Shown here piece after piece: positions 26,778-33,748 of a stretch of DNA of 33,748 nt. Source of the DNA: Methanofastidiosum methylothiophilum (GTDB lineage: Archaea; Methanobacteriota_B; Thermococci; Methanofastidiosales; Methanofastidiosaceae); NCBI GenBank assembly GCA_001587635.1, contig LNJE01000016.1:1-33748 (forward strand). The letters are read 5' to 3'. Under the pieces are notes generated by a model, which saw nothing but the letters and a program-made list of their open reading frames with translations, did not search any database and had not been told where the DNA came from. Position 1 is the first letter of the stretch. The number at the start of each line of letters is the position of its first letter. The translations under genes were made by a program, and so were the position numbers.

Positions 26778-27962
26778 ATGATAAGAAAATCCTTGTTATT
26801 AAGACTTTTTGATTCTGCATATATGCAGCGATGGAATGACAAAATAAGGCCCTTAGAACTAGTAGAACTTGATAAACAAGGGCACAAAATGATTATTGCA
26901 TACGTTTTAGGTAAGTACGAAGAAAAGAAGGGTGATTTCAGTTGGATTGAGATTATTGAAGGAGGAATATTCGAACTTCTCCAAAGAATAGTTATTACTG
27001 ATCTAAAACCCACTATTCTATATGAATTTAAGAAAAATGAAGATAAATATAAAAAATTAAATCAGTGGGTATTTAAGGAACTTGAATCTGTGATATCCCC
27101 TCTAGGCGAAGATTTTTCTGATAGATTTAGGGCATATTTTGAGGATAGTGATGATACTTTAAATAAAAGAATTCTCAGTGCAGCCCACTTTTATGCAACT
27201 AGGTGGGAATTTGATATAATCAAACAATTAAATGCTTATGATCATGAAATGATTACAATTGAGCGAGATCTTCAGCAAAAACAAAATAGATATTATGATC
27301 TTGAAGGGATAAAAGCTGGCGCCTATACCAAATTTGGAAGATTTATCAGTTTTGCTGGACAGCTTAGATTTCAATCTAGGTGGGCACATGTGCATAGAGT
27401 TCCAAAAACATCTGTATTAGGCCATATGATGTATGTTGCGGTGTTATCTTATCTTTTTTCACTAGAAATTGGGGCTTGTGAGAAGAGAAGAATAAACAAT
27501 TATTTCACTGGGCTATTTCATGATTTACCAGAAGTGCTAACAAAAGATATACATTCACCTTTAAAGAGATCTATTGAAGGATTAGATAAATTAATTAAAA
27601 TGTACGAGAAAGAACAAATGCAGGAAAAAATATATCCTTTACTTCCAAAAGATTGGCATACTGAGATTAAAATGTATACAGAAAATGAGTTTGAAAATAT
27701 CATTCTAATCAAAGGAAAACAGGAAATTTTACAAGAGGATGTGGATAATAAGTATAATCTTGATAAATACTCGCCAAGAGACGGTAAACTAATTAAAGCA
27801 ATAGATAAAATATCTGCATTCATAGAATCTTATGAAGCTATAAAAAATGGTAGTGCTAGTCCCGAATTACATAAAGCAAGATGGTCCTTAAAATTTGAAT
27901 CTGAAAAAAATCCAATAATTTCTGGTATTAATTTTGGGGAGATATACGCAGATTTTGATTAA
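26778..27962 (+). CDS. HD-domain phosphohydrolase (YfbR/HD_3-like)
   Basis: The 394 residues start LLLRLFDSAYMQRWNDKIRP. The HD metal site follows in the middle: His216 in TSVLGHMMYV, His248-Asp249 in GLFHDLPEVLTKDIHSPLK and a later aspartate in AIDKISAF. This arrangement matches the YfbR-like 5'-deoxynucleotidase group, but the protein is about twice as long as YfbR because of N-terminal and C-terminal helical extensions, so the substrate may differ. The ATG at 26778 is chosen; a TTG at 26760 overlaps the preceding stop codon. It directly follows the CysRS-like gene and precedes exonuclease III by 8 bases, so the three are probably one transcript. Confidence 0.8.
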   Translation: MIRKSLLLRLFDSAYMQRWNDKIRPLELVELDKQGHKMIIAYVLGKYEEKKGDFSWIEIIEGGIFELLQRIVITDLKPTILYEFKKNEDKYKKLNQWVFKELESVISPLGEDFSDRFRAYFEDSDDTLNKRILSAAHFYATRWEFDIIKQLNAYDHEMITIERDLQQKQNRYYDLEGIKAGAYTKFGRFISFAGQLRFQSRWAHVHRVPKTSVLGHMMYVAVLSYLFSLEIGACEKRRINNYFTGLFHDLPEVLTKDIHSPLKRSIEGLDKLIKMYEKEQMQEKIYPLLPKDWHTEIKMYTENEFENIILIKGKQEILQEDVDNKYNLDKYSPRDGKLIKAIDKISAFIESYEAIKNGSASPELHKARWSLKFESEKNPIISGINFGEIYADFD

Positions 27963-27970
27963 GTGTTTTT

Positions 27971-28771
27971 ATGAATAAACTTAGAATATTGTCTTGGAAT
28001 GTAAATGGGCTTCGTTCAATAGCAAAAAAAGGACTATTTGAATTTATAGAAAATGATAGTCCAGATATATTATGTATTCAAGAAACGAAAATCAGATCAG
28101 AAGACGTACCCCTAGAATTAAAAGAGATACAAAATTATGCGTCTTATTTTTCTTCTCCAAAACGTAAAGGTTATAGTGGCGTATGTGTATACACCAAGGA
28201 AAAGCCTTTATCAATAAAGACTGGCTTTGGGGTAGATATCTTCGATGTTGAAGGAAGAACATTAATACTTGAATATCCGGAGTTTACATTATTTAACATA
28301 TATTTTCCAAATGGTAAAATGTCTAAAGAAAGATTGCAATATAAATTAGATTTCTATAACATCTTTCTAGATTATGTTAAAGATTTACAAGCTCAAGATA
28401 AAGGAATAATAGTTTGTGGGGATGTTAATACTGCACACAAAGAGATTGATATTGCAAGACCAAAAGAAAATGCTGGAATATCCGGATTTTTACCTGAAGA
28501 AAGGGCATGGATTGACAAATTTATAGAATCAGGTTTTATTGACACCTTTCGCTATTTTAATAAAGAACCTAACAACTATAGTTGGTGGGACTATAAAAGT
28601 AAAGCAAGAGATAGAAATGTTGGATGGAGAATCGATTATTTTTATATAAGTAATAACTTAGTAGAATCTTTAAGTTCAGCTTTCATTCTTAAAAATATTT
28701 TTGGATCTGATCATTGCCCAATAGGGATTGAAATTTCAAGCAAAAATGATAAAAAGAAGCATATTAATTAA
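27971..28771 (+). CDS. xth: Exonuclease III / AP endonuclease
   Basis: This is a magnesium-dependent base-excision-repair nuclease cutting at abasic sites. The 266 residues contain all family motifs: ILSWNVNGLRS (metal Asn), ILCIQETKI (metal Glu), GYSGVCVYTK, GDVNTAHKEIDIARPKEN (catalytic Asp and Asn), YSWWDY, VGWRIDYFYIS and GSDHCPIGIE (Asp-His pair). It starts 8 bases after the HD-domain gene and converges with the AdoMet synthetase gene across an 18-base AT-rich gap. It is a standard repair gene and complete. Confidence 0.95.
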   Translation: MNKLRILSWNVNGLRSIAKKGLFEFIENDSPDILCIQETKIRSEDVPLELKEIQNYASYFSSPKRKGYSGVCVYTKEKPLSIKTGFGVDIFDVEGRTLILEYPEFTLFNIYFPNGKMSKERLQYKLDFYNIFLDYVKDLQAQDKGIIVCGDVNTAHKEIDIARPKENAGISGFLPEERAWIDKFIESGFIDTFRYFNKEPNNYSWWDYKSKARDRNVGWRIDYFYISNNLVESLSSAFILKNIFGSDHCPIGIEISSKNDKKKHIN

Positions 28772-28796
28772 ATGAAATAATTAAATTAATTAAAAA
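28762..28796. terminator. AT-rich palindromic region between convergent genes
   Basis: ATTAATTAA and TTAAATTAAT form a near-palindrome across the 18-base gap between xth and the AdoMet synthetase gene, with A- and T-runs on either side. It probably ends both transcripts. Confidence 0.4.
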
Positions 28797-29950
28797 AGAT
28801 TTACTTTTTCATTAATGATGTCTTCAGTGACCTGTTTAATATTATCTAACCAGTCAGAAGCTATTTTTCTAACTTCTTTTTGGGCTTCTGAAGATAGTTC
28901 TTTTTCTGTGGATATGTCACATACTAGTGGCTCATTAATTGGTTTTCCAATCTGACTTAAAATCTTGACTTGGGTTTCACCAGCATTAGTATTATGGTAT
29001 ATGTCTCTTGCAATATATAAAGATAAAACATTATAAAGTTTTCCTACGTGATTTACCGGATTTTTTCCAGCTGCAGCCTCCATTGACATTGGTTTATACG
29101 GTGTTATAAGTCCATTGACTCTATTCCCTCTCCCAACTGAACCATCATCACCATTTTCCATAGATGAGCCTGTTACTGTAAGAAATGCGCTTCCTCTTTC
29201 CACGTCATCTGCAGTATTTATATAATAGTCTACATCACAGCTCCCAAATTTATCCTTTAAGATTTCTATGATTTGCTCTTTGAACGTGGCATATTCTTTA
29301 ATATTTTCAACGTATTTGTCCACGGTAGCCAAAGCGATAGTAATTTTGGCATTATCTTTGATTCTTGCGCCCATAACTTTTATATCCCGTCCTATGGCAG
29401 GGTATTTTTTATTCATCTTATCTGAATTAAGAAAATTTTCTATATCGAATACTAACTGTTCAACTTTTGTGAATGGGTAAAAAGAAACTCCGAATGAAGT
29501 ATCATTTGATAGTGGGATTGAGTTTTTTCTTCCAAAAACGTCTTTTAGATCGGAAGACCCTTCCCCCATGAAGGATTCAATTCCTACTCTAATTTCACCT
29601 CTGAACAATTCTTTAATAAATTTATCTGTAGCTTCCTTAGCAATCTCATGAATTGGGATTATTTCATCACCTACTTTTTGAGTTGCCCTGCCAGAAAGAA
29701 TAATCAGAGGATCTTTTGTTATCTCTCCCCCTCCGAATTTAGAAATTGCTGTTCCACCAATGACTTCTACTTGGTCAGTGTTGTGGTGCATTATTCTGCC
29801 AAATTTTTTAATATAATATTTGGATAATTCATTGCTGACCTTTTGAGCTATACCGTCTGCAATGGAATCAGGATGCCCAACACCCTTTCTTTCTACCAAT
29901 TCGAATTCGCCTTGCTTAATAAATTTTGGAGAAATATATATGTTTTTCAT
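28790..29950 (-). CDS. mat: S-adenosylmethionine synthetase, archaeal type
   Basis: This enzyme makes S-adenosylmethionine from methionine and ATP for methylation and radical SAM chemistry. The 386 residues are of the archaeal class, which shares little sequence with bacterial MetK: VERKGVGHPDSIADGIAQ near the start, ISKFGGGEI, and the long GRGNRVNGLITPYKPMSM segment followed by EAAAGKNPVNHVGKLYN. The ATG at 29950 is preferred; a GTG at 29959 is in frame. A TATA box at 29991-29999 gives a short leader. It is divergent from the Cdc48 gene. Confidence 0.95.
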   Translation of the reverse strand: MKNIYISPKFIKQGEFELVERKGVGHPDSIADGIAQKVSNELSKYYIKKFGRIMHHNTDQVEVIGGTAISKFGGGEITKDPLIILSGRATQKVGDEIIPIHEIAKEATDKFIKELFRGEIRVGIESFMGEGSSDLKDVFGRKNSIPLSNDTSFGVSFYPFTKVEQLVFDIENFLNSDKMNKKYPAIGRDIKVMGARIKDNAKITIALATVDKYVENIKEYATFKEQIIEILKDKFGSCDVDYYINTADDVERGSAFLTVTGSSMENGDDGSVGRGNRVNGLITPYKPMSMEAAAGKNPVNHVGKLYNVLSLYIARDIYHNTNAGETQVKILSQIGKPINEPLVCDISTEKELSSEAQKEVRKIASDWLDNIKQVTEDIINEKVNLF

Positions 29951-29990
29951 GATTACCACTATAACTCTTGTAAAATTTCAACTTTTGATA

Positions 29991-29999
29991 AATTTATAA
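29991..29999 (-). promoter_or_regulatory. TATA box of the AdoMet synthetase gene
   Basis: The minus strand reads TTATAAATT at 29991-29999, predicting a start near 29970 and a leader of about 20 bases. Confidence 0.5.
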
Positions 30000-30077
30000 A
30001 ACTATCGGGCCTAATACTTTTAATTTAATACCAATACATTTTTAATATTATACACTATATCTAAAAATAGGGATTAC

Positions 30078-32321
30078 GTGGAACTTGGAGAATCTGGAAT
30101 AGTCAAACTTAAAGTTGCTAGTGCAAGTCAGCAAGATGTAGGTAGAGGTATAGTTAGAATAGATAAGGGATATCAAGACAAAATAGGTATAAAAAGGGGA
30201 GACATTGTTGAGATCTTTGGGAAAAGAAAAACTGCTGCTATAGTAGTTGATTCATATCCAGATGATAAAAATCTTGCTATTGTTAGAATGGATGGATTGA
30301 TTCGAAGAAATGCAAAAGCAAGTATGGGGGAATATGTCGAAGTTAATAAAGTTGATGCCAAAGAAGCAGGAAGAGTTGTTCTTGCTCCAACTCAAAAAGG
30401 AATTCAAATGGTTATTCCGGGGAATATTTTACAAAGAAACATCTTGGGGAGGGCACTGGTAAAGGGAGATATTATCAGCGTAAACAGCCAATCAAGAATG
30501 AAAGAAACCGGAGATCCTCTTTTTGACAAAATGATTGGTAATCTATTAGAAATGACGCCTTTTTCATTGGGCGAAATGAGATTTATCGTTGTTTCAACTA
30601 GCCCACAAGGAATTGTAAGGATATCTAGTGGAACAGAAATTGAAGTTAGGACACAATATAGTGAGAGTGAAGAAAACGAGATTGCGGGTATAACTTATGA
30701 AGATGTTGGAGGTCTTAAGGATAAAATTCAAATTGTTAGAGAAATCATTGAATTACCCCTTAAACATCCAGAGATATTTGATCGATTAGGAATTACCCCT
30801 CCAAAAGGGGTCTTACTATATGGGCCTCCTGGTACGGGTAAAACTTTAATTGCAAAAGCAGTCTCTTCAGAGTCCCATGCCCATTTTAAGTCGATTAATG
30901 GGCCAGAAATTATGAGCAAATTCTATGGCCAATCTGAAGAAAATCTTAGAAATATGTTTAAAGATGCAGAAGCAAATGCCCCCGCAATTATATTTATCGA
31001 TGAAATTGATGCTATAGCCCCTAAAAGAAGCGAAGTTACTGGAGAAGTTGAGAGAAGGGTTGTTGCGCAGCTACTTGCTCTAATGGATGGTTTAAAGTCT
31101 AGAGAAAAAATTATTGTCATTGCTGCTACAAATAGAATAAATGCAATAGATGAAGCCCTTAGAAGACCAGGTAGATTCGATAGAGAAATAGAAATAGGCG
31201 TTCCGGATAAAGGAGGAAGGAAAGAAGTTCTTCAAATACATACAAGAGCCATGCCTCTGACTGATGATGTAGATCTTAGTCTTCTTGCTTCAAAAACACA
31301 TGGATTTGTTGGTGCAGATCTTGAAGCATTATGCAAAGAAGCTGCAATGGCTTCTCTTAGAAGATTGTTGCCAGATTTAAATTTAGGGGAAGCGAGGGTT
31401 TCAGAAGAGCTTTTAGAAAAAATTAAAGTAACAAAAGACGACTTTGAAATAGCACTAAAGAAGATAGAGCCCTCTGCAATGAGAGAAGTCATGATAGTCA
31501 TGCCAAATGTTGGTTGGCATAATGTCGGTGGACTTGAAGATACAAAAAGAGAATTGATAGAGGCTATCGAATGGCCAATAAAGCAACCAGAAGCTTTTAC
31601 TGGCATGGGAATAAGGCCGCCTAAAGGGATTTTTCTATACGGCCCACCAGGATGTGGGAAAACACTTCTAGCAAAAGCAATTGCAGGTGAATCAGAGGCC
31701 AATTTTATTTCTATAAAAGGCCCAGAAATATTAAGTAAATGGGTGGGGGAAAGTGAAAAAGCCATGAGAGAAATATTTAGAAAGGCAAGACAAGCTGCCC
31801 CAACAGTAATATTCTTTGATGAAATTGATGCAATAGCCCCAAGAAGGGGTGGAGAAGAAGGAACTAGAGTTTCTGAAAGATTAGTAAATCAGCTTTTAAC
31901 AGAATTGGATGGATTAGAAGAGTTAAGTCAAGTAGTTGTAATAGGAGCCACAAACAGACCGGACATGATTGATCCAGGTTTACTAAGACCAGGTAGATTT
32001 GATAAAATAATATTGGTAAATGCGCCTGACATTAAAGCAAGGAGAAAGATATTTGAGATTCATACTAATAAAATGCCCTTAGATGAGGATGTAAATCTAG
32101 ATGAATTAGCTAAACTAACTGAAGATTATTCTGGTGCAGATATTGAAGCCATTTGTAGAGAGGCTGCAATGACGGCATTAAGAGAAGATATTGGCTCAAA
32201 GCTAGTTACAAAAGAGCATTTCATGAATGCACTAAAACACATATCACCAAGTTTGCCTGAAGAAGTCAGACGTGAATATGATAAGAGAAAGTATGAAAAA
32301 CTTGGGCAAATATATGGCTAA
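30078..32321 (+). CDS. cdc48: Cdc48/VAT-type AAA ATPase
   Basis: This is a hexameric unfoldase that extracts and unfolds proteins for the proteasome or other proteases. The 747 residues comprise the substrate-binding N domain (about 1-200), then D1 with Walker A GPPGTGKT at 249-256 and Walker B IIFIDEIDAIAPKR at about 304-317, then D2 with Walker A GPPGCGKT at 522-529 and Walker B VIFFDEIDAIAPRR at about 577-590. Both sensor/arginine-finger stretches (ALRRPGRFDREIE; LLRPGRFDKIIL) are intact. The end QIYG is not a clear HbYX motif. The start is a GTG at 30078 with AGGGA just upstream. The stop codon abuts that of the prenyl synthase gene. Confidence 0.96.
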   Translation: MELGESGIVKLKVASASQQDVGRGIVRIDKGYQDKIGIKRGDIVEIFGKRKTAAIVVDSYPDDKNLAIVRMDGLIRRNAKASMGEYVEVNKVDAKEAGRVVLAPTQKGIQMVIPGNILQRNILGRALVKGDIISVNSQSRMKETGDPLFDKMIGNLLEMTPFSLGEMRFIVVSTSPQGIVRISSGTEIEVRTQYSESEENEIAGITYEDVGGLKDKIQIVREIIELPLKHPEIFDRLGITPPKGVLLYGPPGTGKTLIAKAVSSESHAHFKSINGPEIMSKFYGQSEENLRNMFKDAEANAPAIIFIDEIDAIAPKRSEVTGEVERRVVAQLLALMDGLKSREKIIVIAATNRINAIDEALRRPGRFDREIEIGVPDKGGRKEVLQIHTRAMPLTDDVDLSLLASKTHGFVGADLEALCKEAAMASLRRLLPDLNLGEARVSEELLEKIKVTKDDFEIALKKIEPSAMREVMIVMPNVGWHNVGGLEDTKRELIEAIEWPIKQPEAFTGMGIRPPKGIFLYGPPGCGKTLLAKAIAGESEANFISIKGPEILSKWVGESEKAMREIFRKARQAAPTVIFFDEIDAIAPRRGGEEGTRVSERLVNQLLTELDGLEELSQVVVIGATNRPDMIDPGLLRPGRFDKIILVNAPDIKARRKIFEIHTNKMPLDEDVNLDELAKLTEDYSGADIEAICREAAMTALREDIGSKLVTKEHFMNALKHISPSLPEEVRREYDKRKYEKLGQIYG

Positions 32322-33395
32322 TTAAATTTTCCTATTAACTAAAAACTCAGAAAATGCCTTTAAATATTGCTTTGCTTCACTTTCTCGTAATTCATCGTCT
32401 ATTTCTTTCCATGACTCAAGAACTAACTTATTTGCCATTTCTCTGGATGATTCTATAGCTCCAGTTTCTTTAATTATAGTTATAGCTTCCATAATCAATT
32501 TTTTATCTCTTGTGTGAGAATTTAATATTTTTATCAGTTTGTCTTTCTTTGATTTTTCTAAAGTTAATAATGCATATATCACGGCAAGACTTCTTTTTCC
32601 TTCACTAATGTCATTTCCATAAGATTTCCCAAAAGCTTCTCTTTCTTTCTCAGTTGTAGTTAAATCCAACAAATCATCTTGTATTTGAAATGCTATACCA
32701 ATACTTTCTGCAAATTTTCCAAACTTAGCTTCTATTTTTTCATCTTTTTCCGATAGAGCTACTGCCATTCTAGCAGCCATTCGGGATAGAGTTCCAGTTT
32801 TGAAAGCAGTCATTTGCAAATATTCATCAACATTTGGTTCTTTTTTTAATACACCTTTGTGCCATGTTATATCCAAAGCTTGTCCATAATGAAGATTTCT
32901 CATTTCCTCTAAATAAATGGAATATACCCTATAGAGAGTTTCAATCGATAACTTTCCTTTATGGTCCTCAACAACTTGGAGGGGCAAGAAATACATTGCA
33001 TTACCACAATTAATTGCTGTATCTTCTCCATAAACTTTATGTAGTGCAGGTTTCCCCCTTCTCAAGTCCGCATTATCTTCAATGTCATCAATAATTATAG
33101 TGCCGTTATGTGCAATTTCAGGTATAACTAAAAAATCACTTATTTTGTTCATGTCTGCACCAAGAGATTCAGAAATTAAAAGAAAAAGTACTGGCCTCCA
33201 TCTTTTTCCACCATAACTAAGGAAATCCCACAAGGGATTAGAAATGCCATAGTTTAAAGCGCTGAAATCAATTTTATATCTTGATTTTGATTTGAAATTA
33301 TTGTCGTTTATTTCTTTTGGGATATATTTTTCTATTGTCTTTTCAATGAAATTTTTCTTTTCTTCAATGAACTTTATTACATCTATTTTTTTCAT
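32322..33395 (-). CDS. Trans-polyprenyl (geranylgeranyl-type) diphosphate synthase
   Basis: This enzyme condenses isopentenyl diphosphate onto allylic primers to make the chains of archaeal ether lipids. The 357 residues contain GGKRWRP (62-68), the first aspartate-rich motif DDIED (103-107) followed by LRRGKPALHKVYG, the KTGTLS segment (199-204) and the second aspartate-rich motif QIQDDLLD (237-244). The length is slightly above the usual 320-340 because of a longer N-terminus. I cannot read product length (C15, C20 or longer) with confidence. A TATA box on the minus strand at 33415-33424 lies 25 bases before the ATG, so the transcript is leaderless. Confidence 0.93.
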   Translation of the reverse strand: MKKIDVIKFIEEKKNFIEKTIEKYIPKEINDNNFKSKSRYKIDFSALNYGISNPLWDFLSYGGKRWRPVLFLLISESLGADMNKISDFLVIPEIAHNGTIIIDDIEDNADLRRGKPALHKVYGEDTAINCGNAMYFLPLQVVEDHKGKLSIETLYRVYSIYLEEMRNLHYGQALDITWHKGVLKKEPNVDEYLQMTAFKTGTLSRMAARMAVALSEKDEKIEAKFGKFAESIGIAFQIQDDLLDLTTTEKEREAFGKSYGNDISEGKRSLAVIYALLTLEKSKKDKLIKILNSHTRDKKLIMEAITIIKETGAIESSREMANKLVLESWKEIDDELRESEAKQYLKAFSEFLVNRKI

Positions 33396-33414
33396 GATTA
33401 AACTATCAAAGCAT

Positions 33415-33424
33415 CTTTTATATC
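33415..33424 (-). promoter_or_regulatory. TATA box of the polyprenyl synthase gene
   Basis: The minus strand reads GATATAAAAG, centred 25 bases before the ATG at 33395. It lies only 30 bases from the end of the MITE. Confidence 0.5.
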
Positions 33425-33454
33425 TTTAATGTAAAAAAATAAGTAATTAGAATA

Positions 33455-33472
33455 TGCTTTGTTGAATAATTC
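33455..33472 (+). repeat. MITE terminal inverted repeat, left arm
   Basis: TGCTTTGTTGAATAATTC pairs with the right arm at 33731-33748 at 16 of 18 positions. Confidence 0.8.
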
Positions 33473-33525
33473 AAAACAAACGACAATTATCTCTAACTTG
33501 CCCTTTCTTTGCCTTTAGCTTTACA

Positions 33526-33681
33526 CTAGCTGTTGCAGTTGATCATATAAGGCCTTCCGACCTTATCTTTGTTCATAAGAGCTAGCTCTTCATCCCAGAT
33601 AGTGTTTAAAAAATCAAAAGAAATGCAAAACTTTCCCATATTGACATATTTTTCGTTTATGGCGTCACCTTTGCCTGGCAT
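33526..33681 (-). pseudogene. Truncated N-terminus of a DDE-type transposase
   Basis: An ATG at 33681 opens 51 codons to a TAG at 33526-33528. The stretch WDEELALMNKDKVGRPY resembles the N-terminal 'LMNKxKxGRPY' segment common in archaeal IS transposases of the IS4/IS5/ISH3-like groups. Similar codons continue past the stop, then the element ends, so the catalytic domain is gone. I cannot name the exact IS family. A TATAAA lies about 20 bases upstream on the minus strand. Confidence 0.65.
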
Positions 33682-33730
33682 GGATCTATAGGGTTTATAT
33701 GGGGTTTAAGCTTTGCGGTTCATTTTAGGG

Positions 33731-33748
33731 CAATTATGCAACAAAGCA
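33731..33748 (-). repeat. MITE terminal inverted repeat, right arm
   Basis: The reverse complement reads TGCTTTGTTGCATAATTG. It ends exactly at the window end, so any target-site duplication on this side cannot be seen. Confidence 0.8.

Larger units (their letters stand above)
33455..33748 (-). mobile_element. MITE-like element, copy 2, with terminal inverted repeats
   Basis: TGCTTTGTTGAATAATTC at 33455-33472 and, as reverse complement of 33731-33748, TGCTTTGTTGCATAATTG form 18-base ends matching at 16 positions. The 294-base interior holds a short transposase start (33526-33681, minus). The element is far too small for a full transposase, so it is an internally deleted, non-autonomous insertion sequence. 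It fills the stretch after the prenyl synthase promoter, and its last base is the last base of the window, as expected when an assembly breaks at a repeat. A decayed relative lies at 4238-4504. Confidence 0.78.

Noticed and set aside
31232..31765. A 177-codon minus-strand open frame inside the Cdc48 gene
   Set aside because: It is antisense to the conserved AAA domains and has no start signal.
33526..33681. An intact small regulatory protein gene at the right edge
   Set aside because: The sequence matches a transposase N-terminal segment inside a pair of inverted repeats, so a truncated transposase explains it better.

Overview
This is a gene-dense, AT-rich archaeal window, about one third G+C by eye. 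Archaeal markers are a membrane-anchored LonB protease, the archaeal-only Glu-tRNA(Gln) amidotransferase GatDE, archaeal-type S-adenosylmethionine synthetase, a two-AAA-domain Cdc48/VAT ATPase, a two-subunit ADP-forming acyl-CoA synthetase and many genes starting about 25 nt after a TATA box (leaderless). A full GrpE-DnaK-DnaJ set suggests a mesophile or moderate thermophile. A euryarchaeal lineage such as Methanofastidiosa fits, but no taxonomic marker is present, so that is a guess.

Layout. 1-156: an open reading fragment on the minus strand running off the left edge. 172-2752: lonB and a metallo-beta-lactamase-fold hydrolase. 2942-4189: glutamate dehydrogenase. 4238-4504: a decayed MITE-like element. 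4539-7689: overlapping gatD-gatE. 7755-9819: overlapping acdA-acdB. 9820-12786 (minus): a CoA-disulfide-reductase-like flavoprotein followed by two tandem membrane-anchored transglutaminase-like proteins, one of which has lost all three catalytic residues. 12866-13876 (minus): a membrane protein and a frameshifted DUF1003 gene. 13973-15830: an AlkD-like protein overlapping a radical SAM protein fused to a polymerase-beta-type helix-hairpin-helix domain. 15897-20797: an exported CARDB-like protein, ABC ATPase and large FtsX/MacB-type permease. 20844-24668: a structured leader or small ORF, then grpE-dnaK-dnaJ. 24711-25142: a small HAD-like protein. 25353-26763: a divergent cysteinyl-tRNA-synthetase-like protein interrupted by a 472-base assembly gap. 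26778-28771: an HD-domain protein and exonuclease III. 28790-29950 (minus): AdoMet synthetase. 30078-32321: Cdc48/VAT. 32322-33395 (minus): polyprenyl diphosphate synthase. 33455-33748: a better-preserved MITE whose right inverted repeat ends on the last base of the window.

Function. Much of the window is housekeeping: protein quality control (LonB, Cdc48, KJE chaperones), Gln-tRNA formation (GatDE), amino-acid and acyl-CoA energy metabolism (GDH, ACD), AdoMet and isoprenoid lipid precursors. The less ordinary parts are the repair-like AlkD/radical SAM-HhH pair, the CysRS paralogue lacking two of four expected zinc ligands, the transglutaminase/pseudo-transglutaminase tandem, the 5' leader of the chaperone operon, and the two related MITE copies carrying the start of a transposase gene.

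Quality caveats. Scattered N bases lie between 10943 and 12250, a run of 472 N fills 26255-26726, and the DUF1003 gene needs a one-base frame correction.
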